Shown: positions 45,732 through 55,328 of the stretch, piece by piece
Layout of the letters: each line of letters opens with the position of its first letter
Position numbering within the stretch: the stretch's first letter is position 1
Source of the DNA: Bacteroidota bacterium
GTDB taxonomy: Bacteria; Bacteroidota; Ignavibacteria; Kapaibacteriales; Kapaibacteriaceae
Assembly: GCA_018266735.1 (NCBI GenBank)
Contig: JAFDZT010000007.1
Coordinates: forward strand, 62,001-126,000
Length of the DNA stretch: 64,000 nucleotides
Direction of reading: 5' to 3'
Notes under the pieces: generated by a model
Database searches by the model: none
What the model saw: the letters and a program-made list of their open reading frames with translations, nothing else
Told to the model about the DNA's origin: nothing
Made by a program: the position numbers and the translations under genes

Positions 45732-46744
45732 CGGAGCGGGAACAGATCATCCTTCGAGCGATCGTCCACCTCTACATCCTGCATGCAACGCCCGTGGGAT
45801 CGGGATTCGTAGCCACCTATCTGGAGCGTGAGCTCAAGTTGAGTCCGGCCACCATTCGCGCCGTCATGGCCGATCTGGAGGAGAAGGGCTTCATCACACA
45901 TCCGCATACATCCGCCGGTCGGATGCCAACGGACAAAGGATATCGGTTCTACGTCGACTCGCTCATGCAGCACGAAACGGTGAGCCATCACGACGCCGAT
46001 GCTGTGCGATCGAATCTTCTACATGCTTCACGCGAGACCATCCTTCGCGATGCCTCGCGCGTGCTCGGTTCGCTCAGTCACTACCTTGCCCTGGTGCAAA
46101 TGCCACAACTCGCCAACGTGGTGGTGCGCAAGGTGGAGATGATCCCCCTTTCTTCACAACGCATCCTGGTGGTGATCGCCCTTGAATCCGACATTGTGCG
46201 AACGCTGACGATCGAGACCCAGTCGTTGACGGATTTCACCGACCTCGACGAGATCACACGCTATATCAATGAACGAAGCAGCGGACGTTCGCTCAATCAG
46301 CTTGCCAGTGTCTTCCCCGAGATCCGGTCCGACACCGACGAGCGGGCTCTGATCCGTCTCTTCGTGGATCAAGTATCGAAGCTGCAGGAGCCGACCTCTA
46401 CACTGTCCGACACGATCCATGTGGCAGGTGCCCAGAACCTGATCGCACATCCGGAGTTCGACACCACGGACCGACTTCGCAGCGTGATCGAACTCGTCGA
46501 GAACGAGGATGTGATCATCCACCTCTTTGGCGCTGCCGACGATGACGGCGTTCGCGTCCGCATCGGCAACGAGCTGGCCAATGAGCAGCTCCAAGACTAT
46601 AGTCTGATCTCCACCACGTACAAGATCGGCGCCGCAACCGGCTCCGTGGGCCTGATCGGTCCCAAGCGCATGAACTATGCCCGCATGGTCTCGCTTGTTG
46701 AATTCGTCTCGCATGTGATCACGTCCACCTACGGCGGACGGTAG
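45728..46744 (+). CDS. hrcA: Heat-inducible transcription repressor HrcA
   Basis: This 338-residue repressor has the N-terminal winged helix (LSPATIRAVMADLEEKGFIT then HPHTSAGRMPTDKGYRFYV), which is diagnostic. It binds CIRCE operators of groE/dnaK-type operons and is tuned by GroEL. The ATG overlaps the stop of the GH2-like membrane gene. grpE and dnaJ follow, so this is the usual hrcA-grpE-dnaJ order, but dnaK is not in the window. I found no CIRCE element (TTAGCACTC-N9-GAGTGCTAA) near these genes, so the operon may be under other control. Confidence 0.95.
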   Translation: MTEREQIILRAIVHLYILHATPVGSGFVATYLERELKLSPATIRAVMADLEEKGFITHPHTSAGRMPTDKGYRFYVDSLMQHETVSHHDADAVRSNLLHASRETILRDASRVLGSLSHYLALVQMPQLANVVVRKVEMIPLSSQRILVVIALESDIVRTLTIETQSLTDFTDLDEITRYINERSSGRSLNQLASVFPEIRSDTDERALIRLFVDQVSKLQEPTSTLSDTIHVAGAQNLIAHPEFDTTDRLRSVIELVENEDVIIHLFGAADDDGVRVRIGNELANEQLQDYSLISTTYKIGAATGSVGLIGPKRMNYARMVSLVEFVSHVITSTYGGR

Positions 46745-46811
46745 CATATCATACAATTCGCCCTCGTTCGTCTACGAGCGGCTTCATGTTCCATTTGTAA
46801 CGCACAGTACC

Positions 46812-47321
46812 ATGACCGACGAAACAACGATCGAACAACACGACGAACCGACCGAGATGTCCGAACTCGATGCCCTGCGCAAAGAGGTGGACGAGTGGAA
46901 GGACCTTGCACATCGCAAGGCCGCTGAACTCGAGAACGTCCGTCGCCGCTCCATTCTACGCGAACAGGAGCTCACGATGTTCGCGTCGGAACATCTGATC
47001 ACGAAGATGATCCCCGTGCTCGACGATCTCGCCGCTGCGGTCGAGGCCTCTGCCGGCTCCACCGATGTGGCGTCGATCAAGCAAGGCATCGACATGATCT
47101 ATGCCAAGGCCTCGAAGATCTTCGAAGATGCCGGCGTCCGCGTGATCGAAAGCGGCGTGGGACAACCCTTCAACGTTGAGCGCCACGAAGCATTGATGCA
47201 CATGCCGTCCGATGCCCATCCGGAAGGACATGTGATCCAGGAAGTGCAACGCGGATATCTGCTGCACGACAAGGTGATCCGTCACGCAAAAGTGATCACG
47301 TCGGCCGGGAGTGAAGCATGA
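46812..47321 (+). CDS. grpE: Nucleotide exchange factor GrpE
   Basis: This 169-residue protein has an acidic N-terminus, a long helical dimerisation segment ([20 protein letters not shown]) and the C-terminal beta domain with [18 protein letters not shown] and [19 protein letters not shown], the GrpE signature. It releases ADP from DnaK. It is placed between hrcA (67-base gap) and dnaJ (ATGA overlap). Confidence 0.96.
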   Translation: MTDETTIEQHDEPTEMSELDALRKEVDEWKDLAHRKAAELENVRRRSILREQELTMFASEHLITKMIPVLDDLAAAVEASAGSTDVASIKQGIDMIYAKASKIFEDAGVRVIESGVGQPFNVERHEALMHMPSDAHPEGHVIQEVQRGYLLHDKVIRHAKVITSAGSEA

Positions 47322-48448
47322 CCAATCGCGATTACTACGACGTGCTCGGTGTGGGCAAGCAGGCCACGGCGGACGAGATCAAGTCCGCCTACCGCAAGCT
47401 TGCCATGCAATACCATCCGGATCGCAATCCCGACGATCACGATGCCGAGTCCAAGTTCAAGGAAGCAGCCGAAGCCTACGAAGTACTCAGCGATGCCGAC
47501 AAGCGCGCCCGCTATGATCGCTTCGGACATCAGGGTGTGAAGGGCGGACAGGATTATCACGACTTCAACAACGTCAACGACATCTTCTCGATGTTCAGCG
47601 ACATCTTCGGATTCGGCTTTGGCGGACAGCAGCAACAGCAGCGCCGACGTGGTGCCGGTGAACCCGGTGCCGACCTCAAGGTGCGTATGCAGCTTACGCT
47701 GGAAGAGATCGCCACGGGCGTCGAGAAGACGATCAAGATCAAGCACTGGAAGACCTGCGAACCCTGCACCGGCACGGGCGCTGCGCCCGGTAGCGGCACG
47801 ACCACATGTAGCACCTGTAACGGACAAGGCGAGATCCGTCAGGTATCGCGCAGCATGTTCGGTCAGTTCATCAACGTTGCCGTCTGCACCACGTGCGGCG
47901 GCTCCGGCGAGATCATCAAAGAGAAGTGCACAACGTGCGAAGGCGAAGGTCGCGTACAAGGTGAGACCACCGTCAAGGTCACGATCCCTGCCGGTGTGCG
48001 CACTGGTAATTATCTGACCATCAGCGGCAAGGGTCATGCAGGGCGGCGAGGCGGCTCGACGGGTGATGCCTACGTAGAGATCGAAGAGAAGGATCACGAC
48101 CTCTTTGCACGCGACGAGGACAACGTGTACTTCGATCTCACGGTCGACTTTGCAACGGCAGCACTTGGCGGAGAGATCGAAGTGCCAACGCTGTACGGGA
48201 CGGCAATGCTCAACATCGAATCGGGCACACAGCCCGGCACCTTGTTGCGCATGAAGGACAAGGGCATTCCGCATCTGCAGAGCAGAGGCAAGGGCGATCA
48301 GTTCGTCCGCTTCTCCGTGTACGTGCCGAAGTCGTTGAACTCGAAAGAAAAGCAGACACTGAAAGACCTTGCCAAAGGCGAACATTTCCATCCGAAGAAG
48401 GGACATAAGAATTCCTTCTTCGAGAAGATGAAGGAAGCGTTCTCGTAA
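47318..48448 (+). CDS. dnaJ: Chaperone DnaJ (type I Hsp40)
   Basis: This 376-residue co-chaperone has a J domain with YHPDRNPDD (HPD), a G/F region ([12 protein letters not shown]), four C-x-x-C-x-G-x-G zinc motifs ([32 protein letters not shown]) and two beta-barrel substrate domains ([21 protein letters not shown]). It stimulates the DnaK ATPase and delivers substrates. It is the last gene of the hrcA-grpE-dnaJ unit. Confidence 0.97.
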   Translation: MTNRDYYDVLGVGKQATADEIKSAYRKLAMQYHPDRNPDDHDAESKFKEAAEAYEVLSDADKRARYDRFGHQGVKGGQDYHDFNNVNDIFSMFSDIFGFGFGGQQQQQRRRGAGEPGADLKVRMQLTLEEIATGVEKTIKIKHWKTCEPCTGTGAAPGSGTTTCSTCNGQGEIRQVSRSMFGQFINVAVCTTCGGSGEIIKEKCTTCEGEGRVQGETTVKVTIPAGVRTGNYLTISGKGHAGRRGGSTGDAYVEIEEKDHDLFARDEDNVYFDLTVDFATAALGGEIEVPTLYGTAMLNIESGTQPGTLLRMKDKGIPHLQSRGKGDQFVRFSVYVPKSLNSKEKQTLKDLAKGEHFHPKKGHKNSFFEKMKEAFS

Positions 48449-48481
48449 CTCATCGAAACGGGACGCTTCATTGGAGCACAC

Positions 48482-48952
48482 ATGAAGCGTCCCCTTTCCA
48501 CCCTCCAGACCCTCCTTGGCTCGACACGGAGCGAGGCCATCGTCATTCTGATCTTGCTTGGTGGACTGCTTGCAGGCCAAGCACTCTCCTGGTGGGAGCA
48601 GGCACACCGGCAGCCGTGGGAAGTATCAGCCACGGCCCGAGATATCGCCGCCATCCTCGACACAACAGAACATCGTGCGGCACTGGCCGACAGTATGCCT
48701 CTCGCACCGATCCACGACGCACAACCATCCTTCTCTCGTTCGCAACGCTCACAGGCTCCGCATCCTGTGAATCTCAATACCGCATCCGTCACAGAGCTCG
48801 CAACACTTCCGGGCATTGGCGAGAAGACCGCCGAAAAGATCATCGAACGTCGGAAGATGCGACCGTTCAGAACACCGGAAGACATCATGGATGTGCGCGG
48901 TATCGGACAAAAAAAGTTCGAACGCATGCGCCCGTTCCTACGAGTGCAGTAA
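48482..48952 (+). CDS. ComEA-like helix-hairpin-helix protein
   Basis: This 156-residue protein has an N-terminal membrane span (AIVILILLGGLLAGQAL), a variable periplasmic linker, and a C-terminal double helix-hairpin-helix (VNLNTASVTELATLPGIGEKTAEKIIERR, EDIMDVRGIGQKKFERMRPFL; quoted in parts). This arrangement fits ComEA-type DNA receptors used in natural transformation, although many Bacteroidetes have such proteins without known competence. It starts 33 bases after dnaJ and ends 10 bases before the next gene. Confidence 0.8.
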   Translation: MKRPLSTLQTLLGSTRSEAIVILILLGGLLAGQALSWWEQAHRQPWEVSATARDIAAILDTTEHRAALADSMPLAPIHDAQPSFSRSQRSQAPHPVNLNTASVTELATLPGIGEKTAEKIIERRKMRPFRTPEDIMDVRGIGQKKFERMRPFLRVQ

Positions 48953-48962
48953 CTTCGTGCCC

Positions 48963-49865
48963 ATGAGCATTGCCTCCGTTTACTGTCATCCAGACCGCAC
49001 CGTGGTCAGCACATGGGATATTCGCGAGAACATTCCGATCCTCCTCTCGCTACGATTCGCAGAATCGCTGTCCGATGCGTGGTGGCTCGGACATGAATCG
49101 CTCCCGATCCCCGATGCCGTGGCCTCTGCCGCCGCATCGTGTGCCGACATTCGCATTGCCCTCCCCCACTCGCTCTTCACAATGCTTCGCTATCCGACGG
49201 ATCCCTCCGAGGCATCCGATGAACGCATGATGTTCGAGTTCTCGATGAATGCACCGGACGTCCGCCGCTCCACCCATGCCCTTGCCACCTTCCATGGCCT
49301 TCACGGTCGTGGAGCAACGCCATGGGACATTGCTTGTGCCGTCAGCACACGCGTGCTCGATACCGGAGGCAGGATCTCTGCGCGTGCGACCATCGCACCA
49401 TCGTTCATGGCCGAGGCCATGGCCGTGCAGCATTGCAAGGGCTTGAACGAGGGTGCCACGGCCTTGATCGGTCGACGTGCCGACCTCTGGGAAACGATGA
49501 TCGTCTCGTCCACCGGAGAGCTCATCTGGTACACCATCACGCAGGACGATGGAACGCTGGACCATCCGGTGCAGGCACGCGAAGTGCTCTTGGATGCACG
49601 CGCTGCTGTGGATACAGAGCTGACCTCTGTCCTCGTCTATGGCGACGGCGTCACACCCGATACCTTGGCCGCATGCACAGAAGGCATGTTCGGTCTTGTT
49701 CAGCGCGTTGCACGCATGAACCCGTTCGCACGCGTGGGCGCCGATGTGGACGACGACACGAAGCGCATGTGCATTCGGTATGCCCACATGCTTGGCCCTG
49801 TGGTGGGTCAAGTTCTCTCACCACCCTGGCCGGCCTTTCCATGCGCATCCTCGGCGGCTCGCTAA
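48963..49865 (+). CDS. Conserved protein adjacent to rsmD (possible DUF3822/PilM-like)
   Basis: This 300-residue protein starts at ATG 48963; a longer open frame back to 48816 overlaps the ComEA-like gene and is excluded. The C-terminal RVARMNPFARVGADVDDDTKR and the following YAHMLGPVVGQVL look like the end of actin-fold PilM-type proteins. In Bacteroidetes relatives a DUF3822 gene often sits directly before rsmD, and position and size fit that family. I cannot confirm the family by eye. It overlaps rsmD by 25 bases. Confidence 0.45.
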   Translation: MSIASVYCHPDRTVVSTWDIRENIPILLSLRFAESLSDAWWLGHESLPIPDAVASAAASCADIRIALPHSLFTMLRYPTDPSEASDERMMFEFSMNAPDVRRSTHALATFHGLHGRGATPWDIACAVSTRVLDTGGRISARATIAPSFMAEAMAVQHCKGLNEGATALIGRRADLWETMIVSSTGELIWYTITQDDGTLDHPVQAREVLLDARAAVDTELTSVLVYGDGVTPDTLAACTEGMFGLVQRVARMNPFARVGADVDDDTKRMCIRYAHMLGPVVGQVLSPPWPAFPCASSAAR

Positions 49866-50395
49866 AAGGCAGAACGCTTGCCGTGGTGGTGGCACCCGGT
49901 ACGCGCCCAACGACGGATGCGATGCGGGAATCCCTCTTCTCGATCTTGAACGCTGTGGTGGATTGGACCGATTGCACGGTGCTCGATCTCTTCAGCGGCA
50001 CCGGCGCGCTTGGGTTCGAAGCCTTGAGTCGTGGTGCGGCGCACTGCACCTTCGTCGACAAGAACGCGGCCATGTGTCGGTCCATTCAACGCAATGCCAC
50101 CGCCCTTGGCGTGGCAGACAAGTGCACCATTGACGTCGACGATGTGATGACCATGCTCAAGCGACGAACCGGTCCGTACGACGTGGTCTTCTGCGATCCG
50201 CCCTACGACCTGCGCATCTGCAATCAGGTCCTTCGCGTCCTCGACACCGAACACCTTCTCACCGATGGCGGCATCTTCATTGCCGAACATGATGAGCGGG
50301 AAGTGGTGGTGGACGTCGAAGGGTGGGAACGGCAGGCATCACGGAAGCGAGGCGGCACGGTGGTCGACGTGTTCCAGTTCACCCAAGAGCAGTAG
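49841..50395 (+). CDS. rsmD: 16S rRNA (guanine(966)-N2)-methyltransferase RsmD
   Basis: This 184-residue SAM-dependent enzyme starts at ATG 49841 (MRILGGSLKGRTLAVV), the usual family N-terminus, inside the end of the previous gene. Motif I is LDLFSGTGALGFEALSRGA; the catalytic motif DPPY is in VVFCDPPYDLRI. It methylates G966 of 16S rRNA in the small subunit. It is directly followed by coaD, a pairing conserved across bacteria. Confidence 0.93.
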   Translation: MRILGGSLKGRTLAVVVAPGTRPTTDAMRESLFSILNAVVDWTDCTVLDLFSGTGALGFEALSRGAAHCTFVDKNAAMCRSIQRNATALGVADKCTIDVDDVMTMLKRRTGPYDVVFCDPPYDLRICNQVLRVLDTEHLLTDGGIFIAEHDEREVVVDVEGWERQASRKRGGTVVDVFQFTQEQ

Positions 50396-50417
50396 TTTGC
50401 ACGCAACGGAGGTTCCC

Positions 50418-50900
50418 ATGCAGAAGCACGCCATGTATCCCGGATCGTTCGATCCGATCACCAACGGTCACGTCGACGTGATCGAACGCGCCTCGCAATT
50501 GTTCGCGCGCGTCACGGTGGTCGTGGCCAAGAACAGCAAGAAGACCCCGCTGTTCGACGAAGAGGAACGCACGGAGATGGCAAAGGCCTCGTTGATCCAT
50601 TGTCCGAACGTCGACGTCGTGGTCCACGCCGGCCTCGTGGTCGACTTTGCCCGCGAACACGGCGTGGATGTGATCGTGCGCGGCCTGCGCGCCGTGACGG
50701 ATTTCGAGTACGAGTTCCAGATCGCCCTGATGAATCGCAAGCTCGAGAGCGGCCTCACGACGATCTTCATGATGCCCCATGAGCGCTACACGTATCTGAA
50801 CTCCAGCATCATTCGCGAGCTGGGTCGTTACGGTCAGGACATCACGGAATTCGTGCCACCGGTGGTGGCGGAGCGAATGAAGCGTAAATTTGGGACATGA
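50418..50900 (+). CDS. coaD: Phosphopantetheine adenylyltransferase CoaD
   Basis: This 160-residue nucleotidyltransferase has GGAGG six bases before its ATG. The N-terminal MYPGSFDPITNGHVDVIERA contains the T/N-x-G-H nucleotidyl-transfer motif, and VIVRGLRAVTDFEYEFQIAL and ERYTYLNSSIIRELGRYG are the family's substrate loops. It catalyses the penultimate, rate-limiting step of coenzyme A synthesis. It overlaps rimO by ATGA. Confidence 0.96.
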   Translation: MQKHAMYPGSFDPITNGHVDVIERASQLFARVTVVVAKNSKKTPLFDEEERTEMAKASLIHCPNVDVVVHAGLVVDFAREHGVDVIVRGLRAVTDFEYEFQIALMNRKLESGLTTIFMMPHERYTYLNSSIIRELGRYGQDITEFVPPVVAERMKRKFGT

Positions 50901-52198
50901 CAACTCCAGACGCCGCCCCACGCTCGGTCCACATCATCACCCTTGGATGTAGCAAGAACACCGTCGACTCCGAGATCCTCGCAGGACATCTCCGGGCGAA
51001 CAATCTCGTGCTCTCCGACTCTGCCTCCGACGCAGAGGCCATTGTGATCAATACGTGCGGCTTTATCGATGCAGCCAAAGAAGAGAGCATCAACACGATC
51101 CTTGAAGCAAGCAAGCTCAAATCGAAGGGCACATTGCGCACCCTGATCGTTGCCGGATGTTTGAGTGAACGCTATGCCGATGATCTTCGCAGTGAATTGC
51201 CCGAAGTGGATCACTTCTTCGGCACCGAGGCCTACGGTCCGATCCTCAAGACCCTCTCCCCCGACCTCAAGTATTCGTTGCTTGGCGAGCGCATCCTCTC
51301 AACACCGAAGCACTATGCCTATCTGAAGATCTCCGAAGGATGCGACAATCCGTGTTCGTTTTGCGCCATTCCGATCATGCGCGGCAAGCACCGCAGCACG
51401 TCCATCGAAGAGCTCGTGGCCCAATCGAAGAACCTAGTGGTGCAAGGCGTGAAGGAGATCGTATTGGTGGCGCAGGACCTAACGTACTACGGACTGGATC
51501 TCGATCGGAAGCGATCGCTCGCCGATCTCTTGCGTGCATTGTCCGATGAAAGCGGCGCCGACTGGATCCGCTGCATGTATGCGTTCCCCTCGAAGTTCCC
51601 GCTGGACATTCTGCCGGTGATCCGCGACACGCCGAACATCTGCACCTATCTCGACATGCCGCTGCAACACGCATCCACCAACGTTCTCAAGAGCATGCGC
51701 CGCGGCATCACACGTCGTGCCATGGAAGAACTGCTGGACACGATCCGTCAGACCGTGCCCGACATCGTTCTGCGCAGCACGTTCATCGTTGGCTATCCGA
51801 ACGAGACCGAGGCGGACTTCGAGGAGCTCATGGAGTTCATCGAACAACAGCGTCTCGATCGTCTCGGCGTGTTCCGCTACAGTCAGGAAGACGATACATA
51901 TGCCTACATCCTCGGAGATCCGATCGACGATGCCGTGAAAGAAGAACGGCAGCATCGCATCATGGAACTCCAGCGTTCGATCTCCATGGAGAAGAACAAG
52001 GCCAAGATCGGAAGCACCGTGCGAGTGCTCATCGAAGAGGAAATGAATGGCGAGTATCGTGGACGTACAGAGGCCGATGCACCGGAAGTGGACAATGAGA
52101 TCTACGTCCGCTCATCCCGCCCTCTCCTCCCTGGCACCTTCCTCGATGTCGAGATCGAGGATGCCGTGGAGTTCGATCTCTTCGCTACCGTTCAATAA
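50897..52198 (+). CDS. rimO: Ribosomal protein S12 methylthiotransferase RimO
   Basis: This 433-residue radical-SAM enzyme adds a methylthio group to the conserved Asp of ribosomal protein S12. The N-terminal cluster cysteines are in TLGCSKNTVDSE, INTCGFIDAAKEES and VAGCLSERY. The radical-SAM C-x3-C-x2-C is in EGCDNPCSFCAIP, followed by MRGKHRSTS. The phrases CGFIDAAKEES and LVAQDLTYYG favour RimO over MiaB/MtaB. A C-terminal TRAM domain is present. Its 3' end overlaps the converging redoxin gene by 14 bases. Confidence 0.93.
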   Translation: MTTPDAAPRSVHIITLGCSKNTVDSEILAGHLRANNLVLSDSASDAEAIVINTCGFIDAAKEESINTILEASKLKSKGTLRTLIVAGCLSERYADDLRSELPEVDHFFGTEAYGPILKTLSPDLKYSLLGERILSTPKHYAYLKISEGCDNPCSFCAIPIMRGKHRSTSIEELVAQSKNLVVQGVKEIVLVAQDLTYYGLDLDRKRSLADLLRALSDESGADWIRCMYAFPSKFPLDILPVIRDTPNICTYLDMPLQHASTNVLKSMRRGITRRAMEELLDTIRQTVPDIVLRSTFIVGYPNETEADFEELMEFIEQQRLDRLGVFRYSQEDDTYAYILGDPIDDAVKEERQHRIMELQRSISMEKNKAKIGSTVRVLIEEEMNGEYRGRTEADAPEVDNEIYVRSSRPLLPGTFLDVEIEDAVEFDLFATVQ

Positions 52199-52739
52199 AA
52201 CAGCCCACAGCTTCGGTGGATCTGAAGGCAGGTACTTTCCCGTCAACGATGGCTCGCAGCACGTCGCGCGCATCGTGTCTCGTGATGTGCTGTCGGCGTT
52301 TGCCGATGCGCTCAAAGAGATCGTTGATACGACCCTTGTAGACAACGGACTCATCCGGAAGCACGATCACCACTTGTGGTGTCACGTCAGCACCGAGCGA
52401 GTTCGCGGCCAACAGGTCCTTATCGTACAGGATCGGGATCGTTAGATGGTACTTCAGCAAGAAGTCCTCGATCTCCGATGTATCGGCATACTCACCCGAG
52501 AACACGCCGATGAAGCGCACGCCCTTATCAGCGAACGTATCCCGCAAGGCCTTGATATACGGCGCTTCCACGATGCTCACCGGACAGGTGGTGTTCAGGA
52601 ACACCCACAGCGTTGCAACAGGTTCTTCTTCCACATCGGAGAACTCCATGCGTGGAGGTTTCACATGCGGACGTTCCTGTGCAAGCGTCGGCACAGCAAG
52701 TGCAAGCAGGAGCAAGGCGGCAAGGATGGATCGGTGCAT
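52185..52739 (-). CDS. Exported redoxin-domain protein
   Basis: This 184-residue protein starts at ATG 52739 with a signal peptide (ILAALLLLALAVPTLAQ). The thioredoxin-like fold carries a single cysteine in LNTTCPVSIVEAPYIKAL, the C-P-x-S/A pattern of redoxin proteins linked to c-type cytochromes, and the C-terminal TEAVGCFIE is also conserved in that group. It is likely periplasmic and may act as a peroxiredoxin-like or copper/cytochrome-assembly factor. The upstream frame to 53267 covers other genes and is rejected. It is the last gene of the pheS-ABC-TMEM14 run. Confidence 0.75.
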   Translation of the reverse strand: MHRSILAALLLLALAVPTLAQERPHVKPPRMEFSDVEEEPVATLWVFLNTTCPVSIVEAPYIKALRDTFADKGVRFIGVFSGEYADTSEIEDFLLKYHLTIPILYDKDLLAANSLGADVTPQVVIVLPDESVVYKGRINDLFERIGKRRQHITRHDARDVLRAIVDGKVPAFRSTEAVGCFIER

Positions 52740-52741
52740 GT

Positions 52742-53104
52742 TCAATGTCGGTACGACCGGAATAGCGTGACGAACATCGCGACGCTCACCAGGAAGAGCA
52801 AGAGCAACAAGATGCCCACTCCCAGATGTCCCGGCGCGCCATCGAGAACAGCGCGCAGTTGGAGAATGCCGCGCCAAAAGAATGTCAACGTAAAGATACC
52901 AACTGCCGAAAGGCTGGCCGGAAACGTCCACATCTTCCCTTGTCGGAGAAGAAATCCAAGTCCGACGACCAGTGTTCCGAAGATCCCGCCATTGAGCAGC
53001 GACGATGTGCTCGTTTCGCCCGTGAGTGCGTAGCCGAGCAGACCGCAGACGACGAGGAACGATCCGTAGACCATGACGCGCACACCAAGCTGCTTCTGCG
53101 TCAT
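52742..53104 (-). CDS. TMEM14-like small membrane protein
   Basis: This 120-residue protein has four membrane spans. The first half reads VCGLLGYALTGETSTSSLLNGGIFGTLVVGLGF, quoted here only as its pattern G-x-x-G-Y followed by S-L-x-x-G. That is the pattern of the TMEM14/UPF0136 family, whose bacterial role is unknown. It overlaps the ABC ATPase stop by ATGA and is two bases from the redoxin gene, so the four genes form one leftward unit. Confidence 0.65.
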   Translation of the reverse strand: MTQKQLGVRVMVYGSFLVVCGLLGYALTGETSTSSLLNGGIFGTLVVGLGFLLRQGKMWTFPASLSAVGIFTLTFFWRGILQLRAVLDGAPGHLGVGILLLLLFLVSVAMFVTLFRSYRH

Positions 53105-53784
53105 ACGATGTTCCCATCGCGCATATGAATGATGCGATGGGCACGTTGCGCCACCTCGGTGCTATGCGTGGCCACGACACAGGCCATGTTCGTCGATGTC
53201 TGCAATTCACACAACAGGTCCACAATGGCCGTTGCATTCGCGCTGTCGAGATTTCCCGTTGGTTCATCGGCGAAGAGCACTGCCGGCTCGTTCATGAGCG
53301 CACGTGCAATGGCAACGCGTTGTTGCTCACCTCCACTGAGTTCCGATGGCATGTGTTCCGCACGCGCGGCAATGCCCACGCGATCGAGCAATCGTTCCGC
53401 CTTCGTGCGCGCCTGCGTTGTGCTCGCTCCACTGATGAGGGCGGGCATCATCACGTTCTCGAGTGCGGTGAATTCCGGCAAGAGATGATGGAACTGATAT
53501 ACCACACCAATGGAGGTATTGCGCATGGCGGCGAGCTCACGTTGCGACCGTTGTACATAGTTCACGGTGCCTGCCGACGTGGTCAGTTGGACCGTACCGC
53601 TGTCGGGTACATCGAGCGAGGCCAGGATATGCAACAGTGTGCTCTTCCCCGCGCCGCTCGGTCCAACAAGGGCAACGAATTCGCCGGCATCGATGGAGCA
53701 CGATACACCCTGGAGGACCACCGTATCGGCCTGTCCACTTCGCGCGTACGACTTCACGATGTTCGATGCAGTAAGGAGCGTCAT
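53101..53784 (-). CDS. ABC transporter ATP-binding protein (LolD/MacB-like)
   Basis: This 227-residue ATPase has Walker A GPSGAGKSTLLHIL, Q-loop VYQFHHLLPEFTALENV, signature LSGGEQQRVAIARAL, Walker B VLFADEPTGNLDS and an H-loop ATHSTE. The size, the FHHLLPEFTALENVMMP stretch and GNLDS match the LolD/MacB/FtsE class, which pairs with FtsX-like permeases for lipoprotein release or export. No permease is encoded nearby. The start at 53784 is one base after the pheS stop codon. Confidence 0.88.
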   Translation of the reverse strand: MTLLTASNIVKSYARSGQADTVVLQGVSCSIDAGEFVALVGPSGAGKSTLLHILASLDVPDSGTVQLTTSAGTVNYVQRSQRELAAMRNTSIGVVYQFHHLLPEFTALENVMMPALISGASTTQARTKAERLLDRVGIAARAEHMPSELSGGEQQRVAIARALMNEPAVLFADEPTGNLDSANATAIVDLLCELQTSTNMACVVATHSTEVAQRAHRIIHMRDGNIV

Positions 53785-53785
53785 G

Positions 53786-54808
53786 TTAGAACTGACGGAG
53801 GACGCGCACGTCGTTATCGTAGAGCATGCGAATGTCATCGATGCCCGTGAGCATCATGGTCACGCGTTCGATCCCGAATCCAAAGGCGAATCCCGAATAC
53901 TCTTCCGGATCGATGCCGCAATTCCGCAAGACGTTCGGGTGGACCATTCCACAACCGCAGATCTCGAGCCAGCCCGAGTGCTTGCAGATGCGGCACCCTT
54001 GTCCCTTGCAGATGAAGCACGACATGTCGACCTCGGCACTCGGCTCTGTGAACGGGAAGTACGAGGTGCGGAAGCGGAACTTCGCATCACTCGAGTACAT
54101 GCGTTGCGCAAAGGCCATGATGGTGCCCTTCAGGTCGGCCATGCTCACACCCTTATCGATGTAGAGTCCTTCCACCTGATGGAACTCCGCCAACGACCGT
54201 GCGCTGACGGCTTCGTTGCGATAGACGCGACCCGGCATGATGCATCGGATCGGTGGGCTCATCTGTTCCATCACACGGATCTGCACGCTCGAAGTGTGCG
54301 TGCGCAAGACCAGATCGGCACGCTCGGCATCGTCGATGAAGAACGTGTCCTGCATATCACGTGCAGGATGATCTTCGGCGAAGTTCAGTTTTCCAAAGTT
54401 GTGATCGTCGTCTTCGATGTCGAACGACTCGGCCACATCGAATCCCATCGACGTGAAGATGTCGACGATCCGATCGAGCGTTTGTGTGATCGGATGCACG
54501 GAACCGGCAGTGGCGGCTCGACCCGGCAAGGACACGTCGATCCGCTGCGTGGACGTACGTCGCTCATACGTTGCACGTGCCGCCTCGAAGCCGTTCTCGG
54601 CCAGTTTGCGTAGCTCGTTCAGGTTCTTGCCGACCGTTGGCTTGTCTTCCTTGGGGACGGTGCGCAAGGCATCCGTCAGCGTCTGCAACGTCCCCTTCTT
54701 CACCATGTGTGCAAGACGGAAACGCTCAAGGTCTTCAGGGGAAGCGATGGCGGCAAGGTCGCGTTCAATGTCGACGCGAAGGGCGTGGATCTGTTCGATC
54801 ATGGTCAT
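53786..54808 (-). CDS. pheS: Phenylalanine-tRNA ligase alpha subunit
   Basis: This 340-residue subunit has an N-terminal coiled coil, then class II motifs: motif 2 MPGRVYRNEAVSARSLAEFHQVEG and motif 3 GFAFGFGIERVTMM, with FPFTEPSAEVDMSC in between (quoted in parts). An extra cysteine-rich loop (CFICKGQGCRICKHSG) is common in PheS of several phyla and may bind zinc. It activates phenylalanine together with PheT, which is not in the window. It is transcribed leftward and followed at once by the ABC ATPase gene. Confidence 0.96.
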   Translation of the reverse strand: MTMIEQIHALRVDIERDLAAIASPEDLERFRLAHMVKKGTLQTLTDALRTVPKEDKPTVGKNLNELRKLAENGFEAARATYERRTSTQRIDVSLPGRAATAGSVHPITQTLDRIVDIFTSMGFDVAESFDIEDDDHNFGKLNFAEDHPARDMQDTFFIDDAERADLVLRTHTSSVQIRVMEQMSPPIRCIMPGRVYRNEAVSARSLAEFHQVEGLYIDKGVSMADLKGTIMAFAQRMYSSDAKFRFRTSYFPFTEPSAEVDMSCFICKGQGCRICKHSGWLEICGCGMVHPNVLRNCGIDPEEYSGFAFGFGIERVTMMLTGIDDIRMLYDNDVRVLRQF

Positions 54809-54821
54809 AGGGCATCAAGAT

Positions 54822-54854
54822 AAAAAAAGGCAACGTCGTAGGAACGACGTTGCC
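54822..54854 (-). terminator. Intrinsic terminator after rplT
   Basis: GGCAACGTCGT (54829-54839), loop AGGA, ACGACGTTGCC (54844-54854) is an 11-bp perfect stem followed leftward by seven T residues. It separates the infC-rpmI-rplT operon from pheS. Confidence 0.95.
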
Positions 54855-54878
54855 TTCACAAATGAATTCGCGAGCGGC

Positions 54879-55229
54879 CTACGAGACCTTGGCCTGCTTT
54901 ACGATGGCCGTGAACACGTCGGGATGATTCATCGCCAGGTTTGCCAGGACCTTCCGATTGATCATGATGTTCTGAAGCTTCATGGCGTGCATCAAGCGCG
55001 AGTACGTTGTTCCGTTCAATCGCGCGGCGGCGTTGATACGGACGATCCACAGACTGCGGAATGTACGCTTCTTGTTGCGACGGTCACGATAGGCGTATTG
55101 AAGACCCTTCTCGACGTGGTGCTTGACGATCTGCCAAACCTTCGAGCGAGCTCCCCAATATCCTTTCGCGAGCTTGAAATACTTCTTCTTCCGATTATGG
55201 GCCGCTGCTTTATTTTTTGCTCTTGGCAT
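54879..55229 (-). CDS. rplT: 50S ribosomal protein L20
   Basis: This 116-residue protein begins [23 protein letters not shown] and contains [20 protein letters not shown], the L20 signature (quoted in parts). The start has a strong AGGAGG six bases upstream. It is an early 23S rRNA assembly protein; in several bacteria L20 represses its own operon. A hairpin AGCGGT-ACGA-ACCGCT straddles the rpmI stop in the 99-base gap upstream (55314-55329). It is the last gene of infC-rpmI-rplT. Confidence 0.97.
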   Translation of the reverse strand: MPRAKNKAAAHNRKKKYFKLAKGYWGARSKVWQIVKHHVEKGLQYAYRDRRNKKRTFRSLWIVRINAAARLNGTTYSRLMHAMKLQNIMINRKVLANLAMNHPDVFTAIVKQAKVS

Positions 55230-55328
55230 AGGTGCCTCCTAGGGATTGAGCGTACAACATATGGTCGTCAGGAGAACGGCGATTCCCTGAACGGCCTGTA
55301 GAGAGACTTTCTGAGCGGTACGAACCGC

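Noticed and set aside
43000..46811. CIRCE operator for hrcA-grpE-dnaJ
   Set aside because: I looked for TTAGCACTC-N9-GAGTGCTAA and found nothing close before the GH2-like gene, hrcA or grpE.
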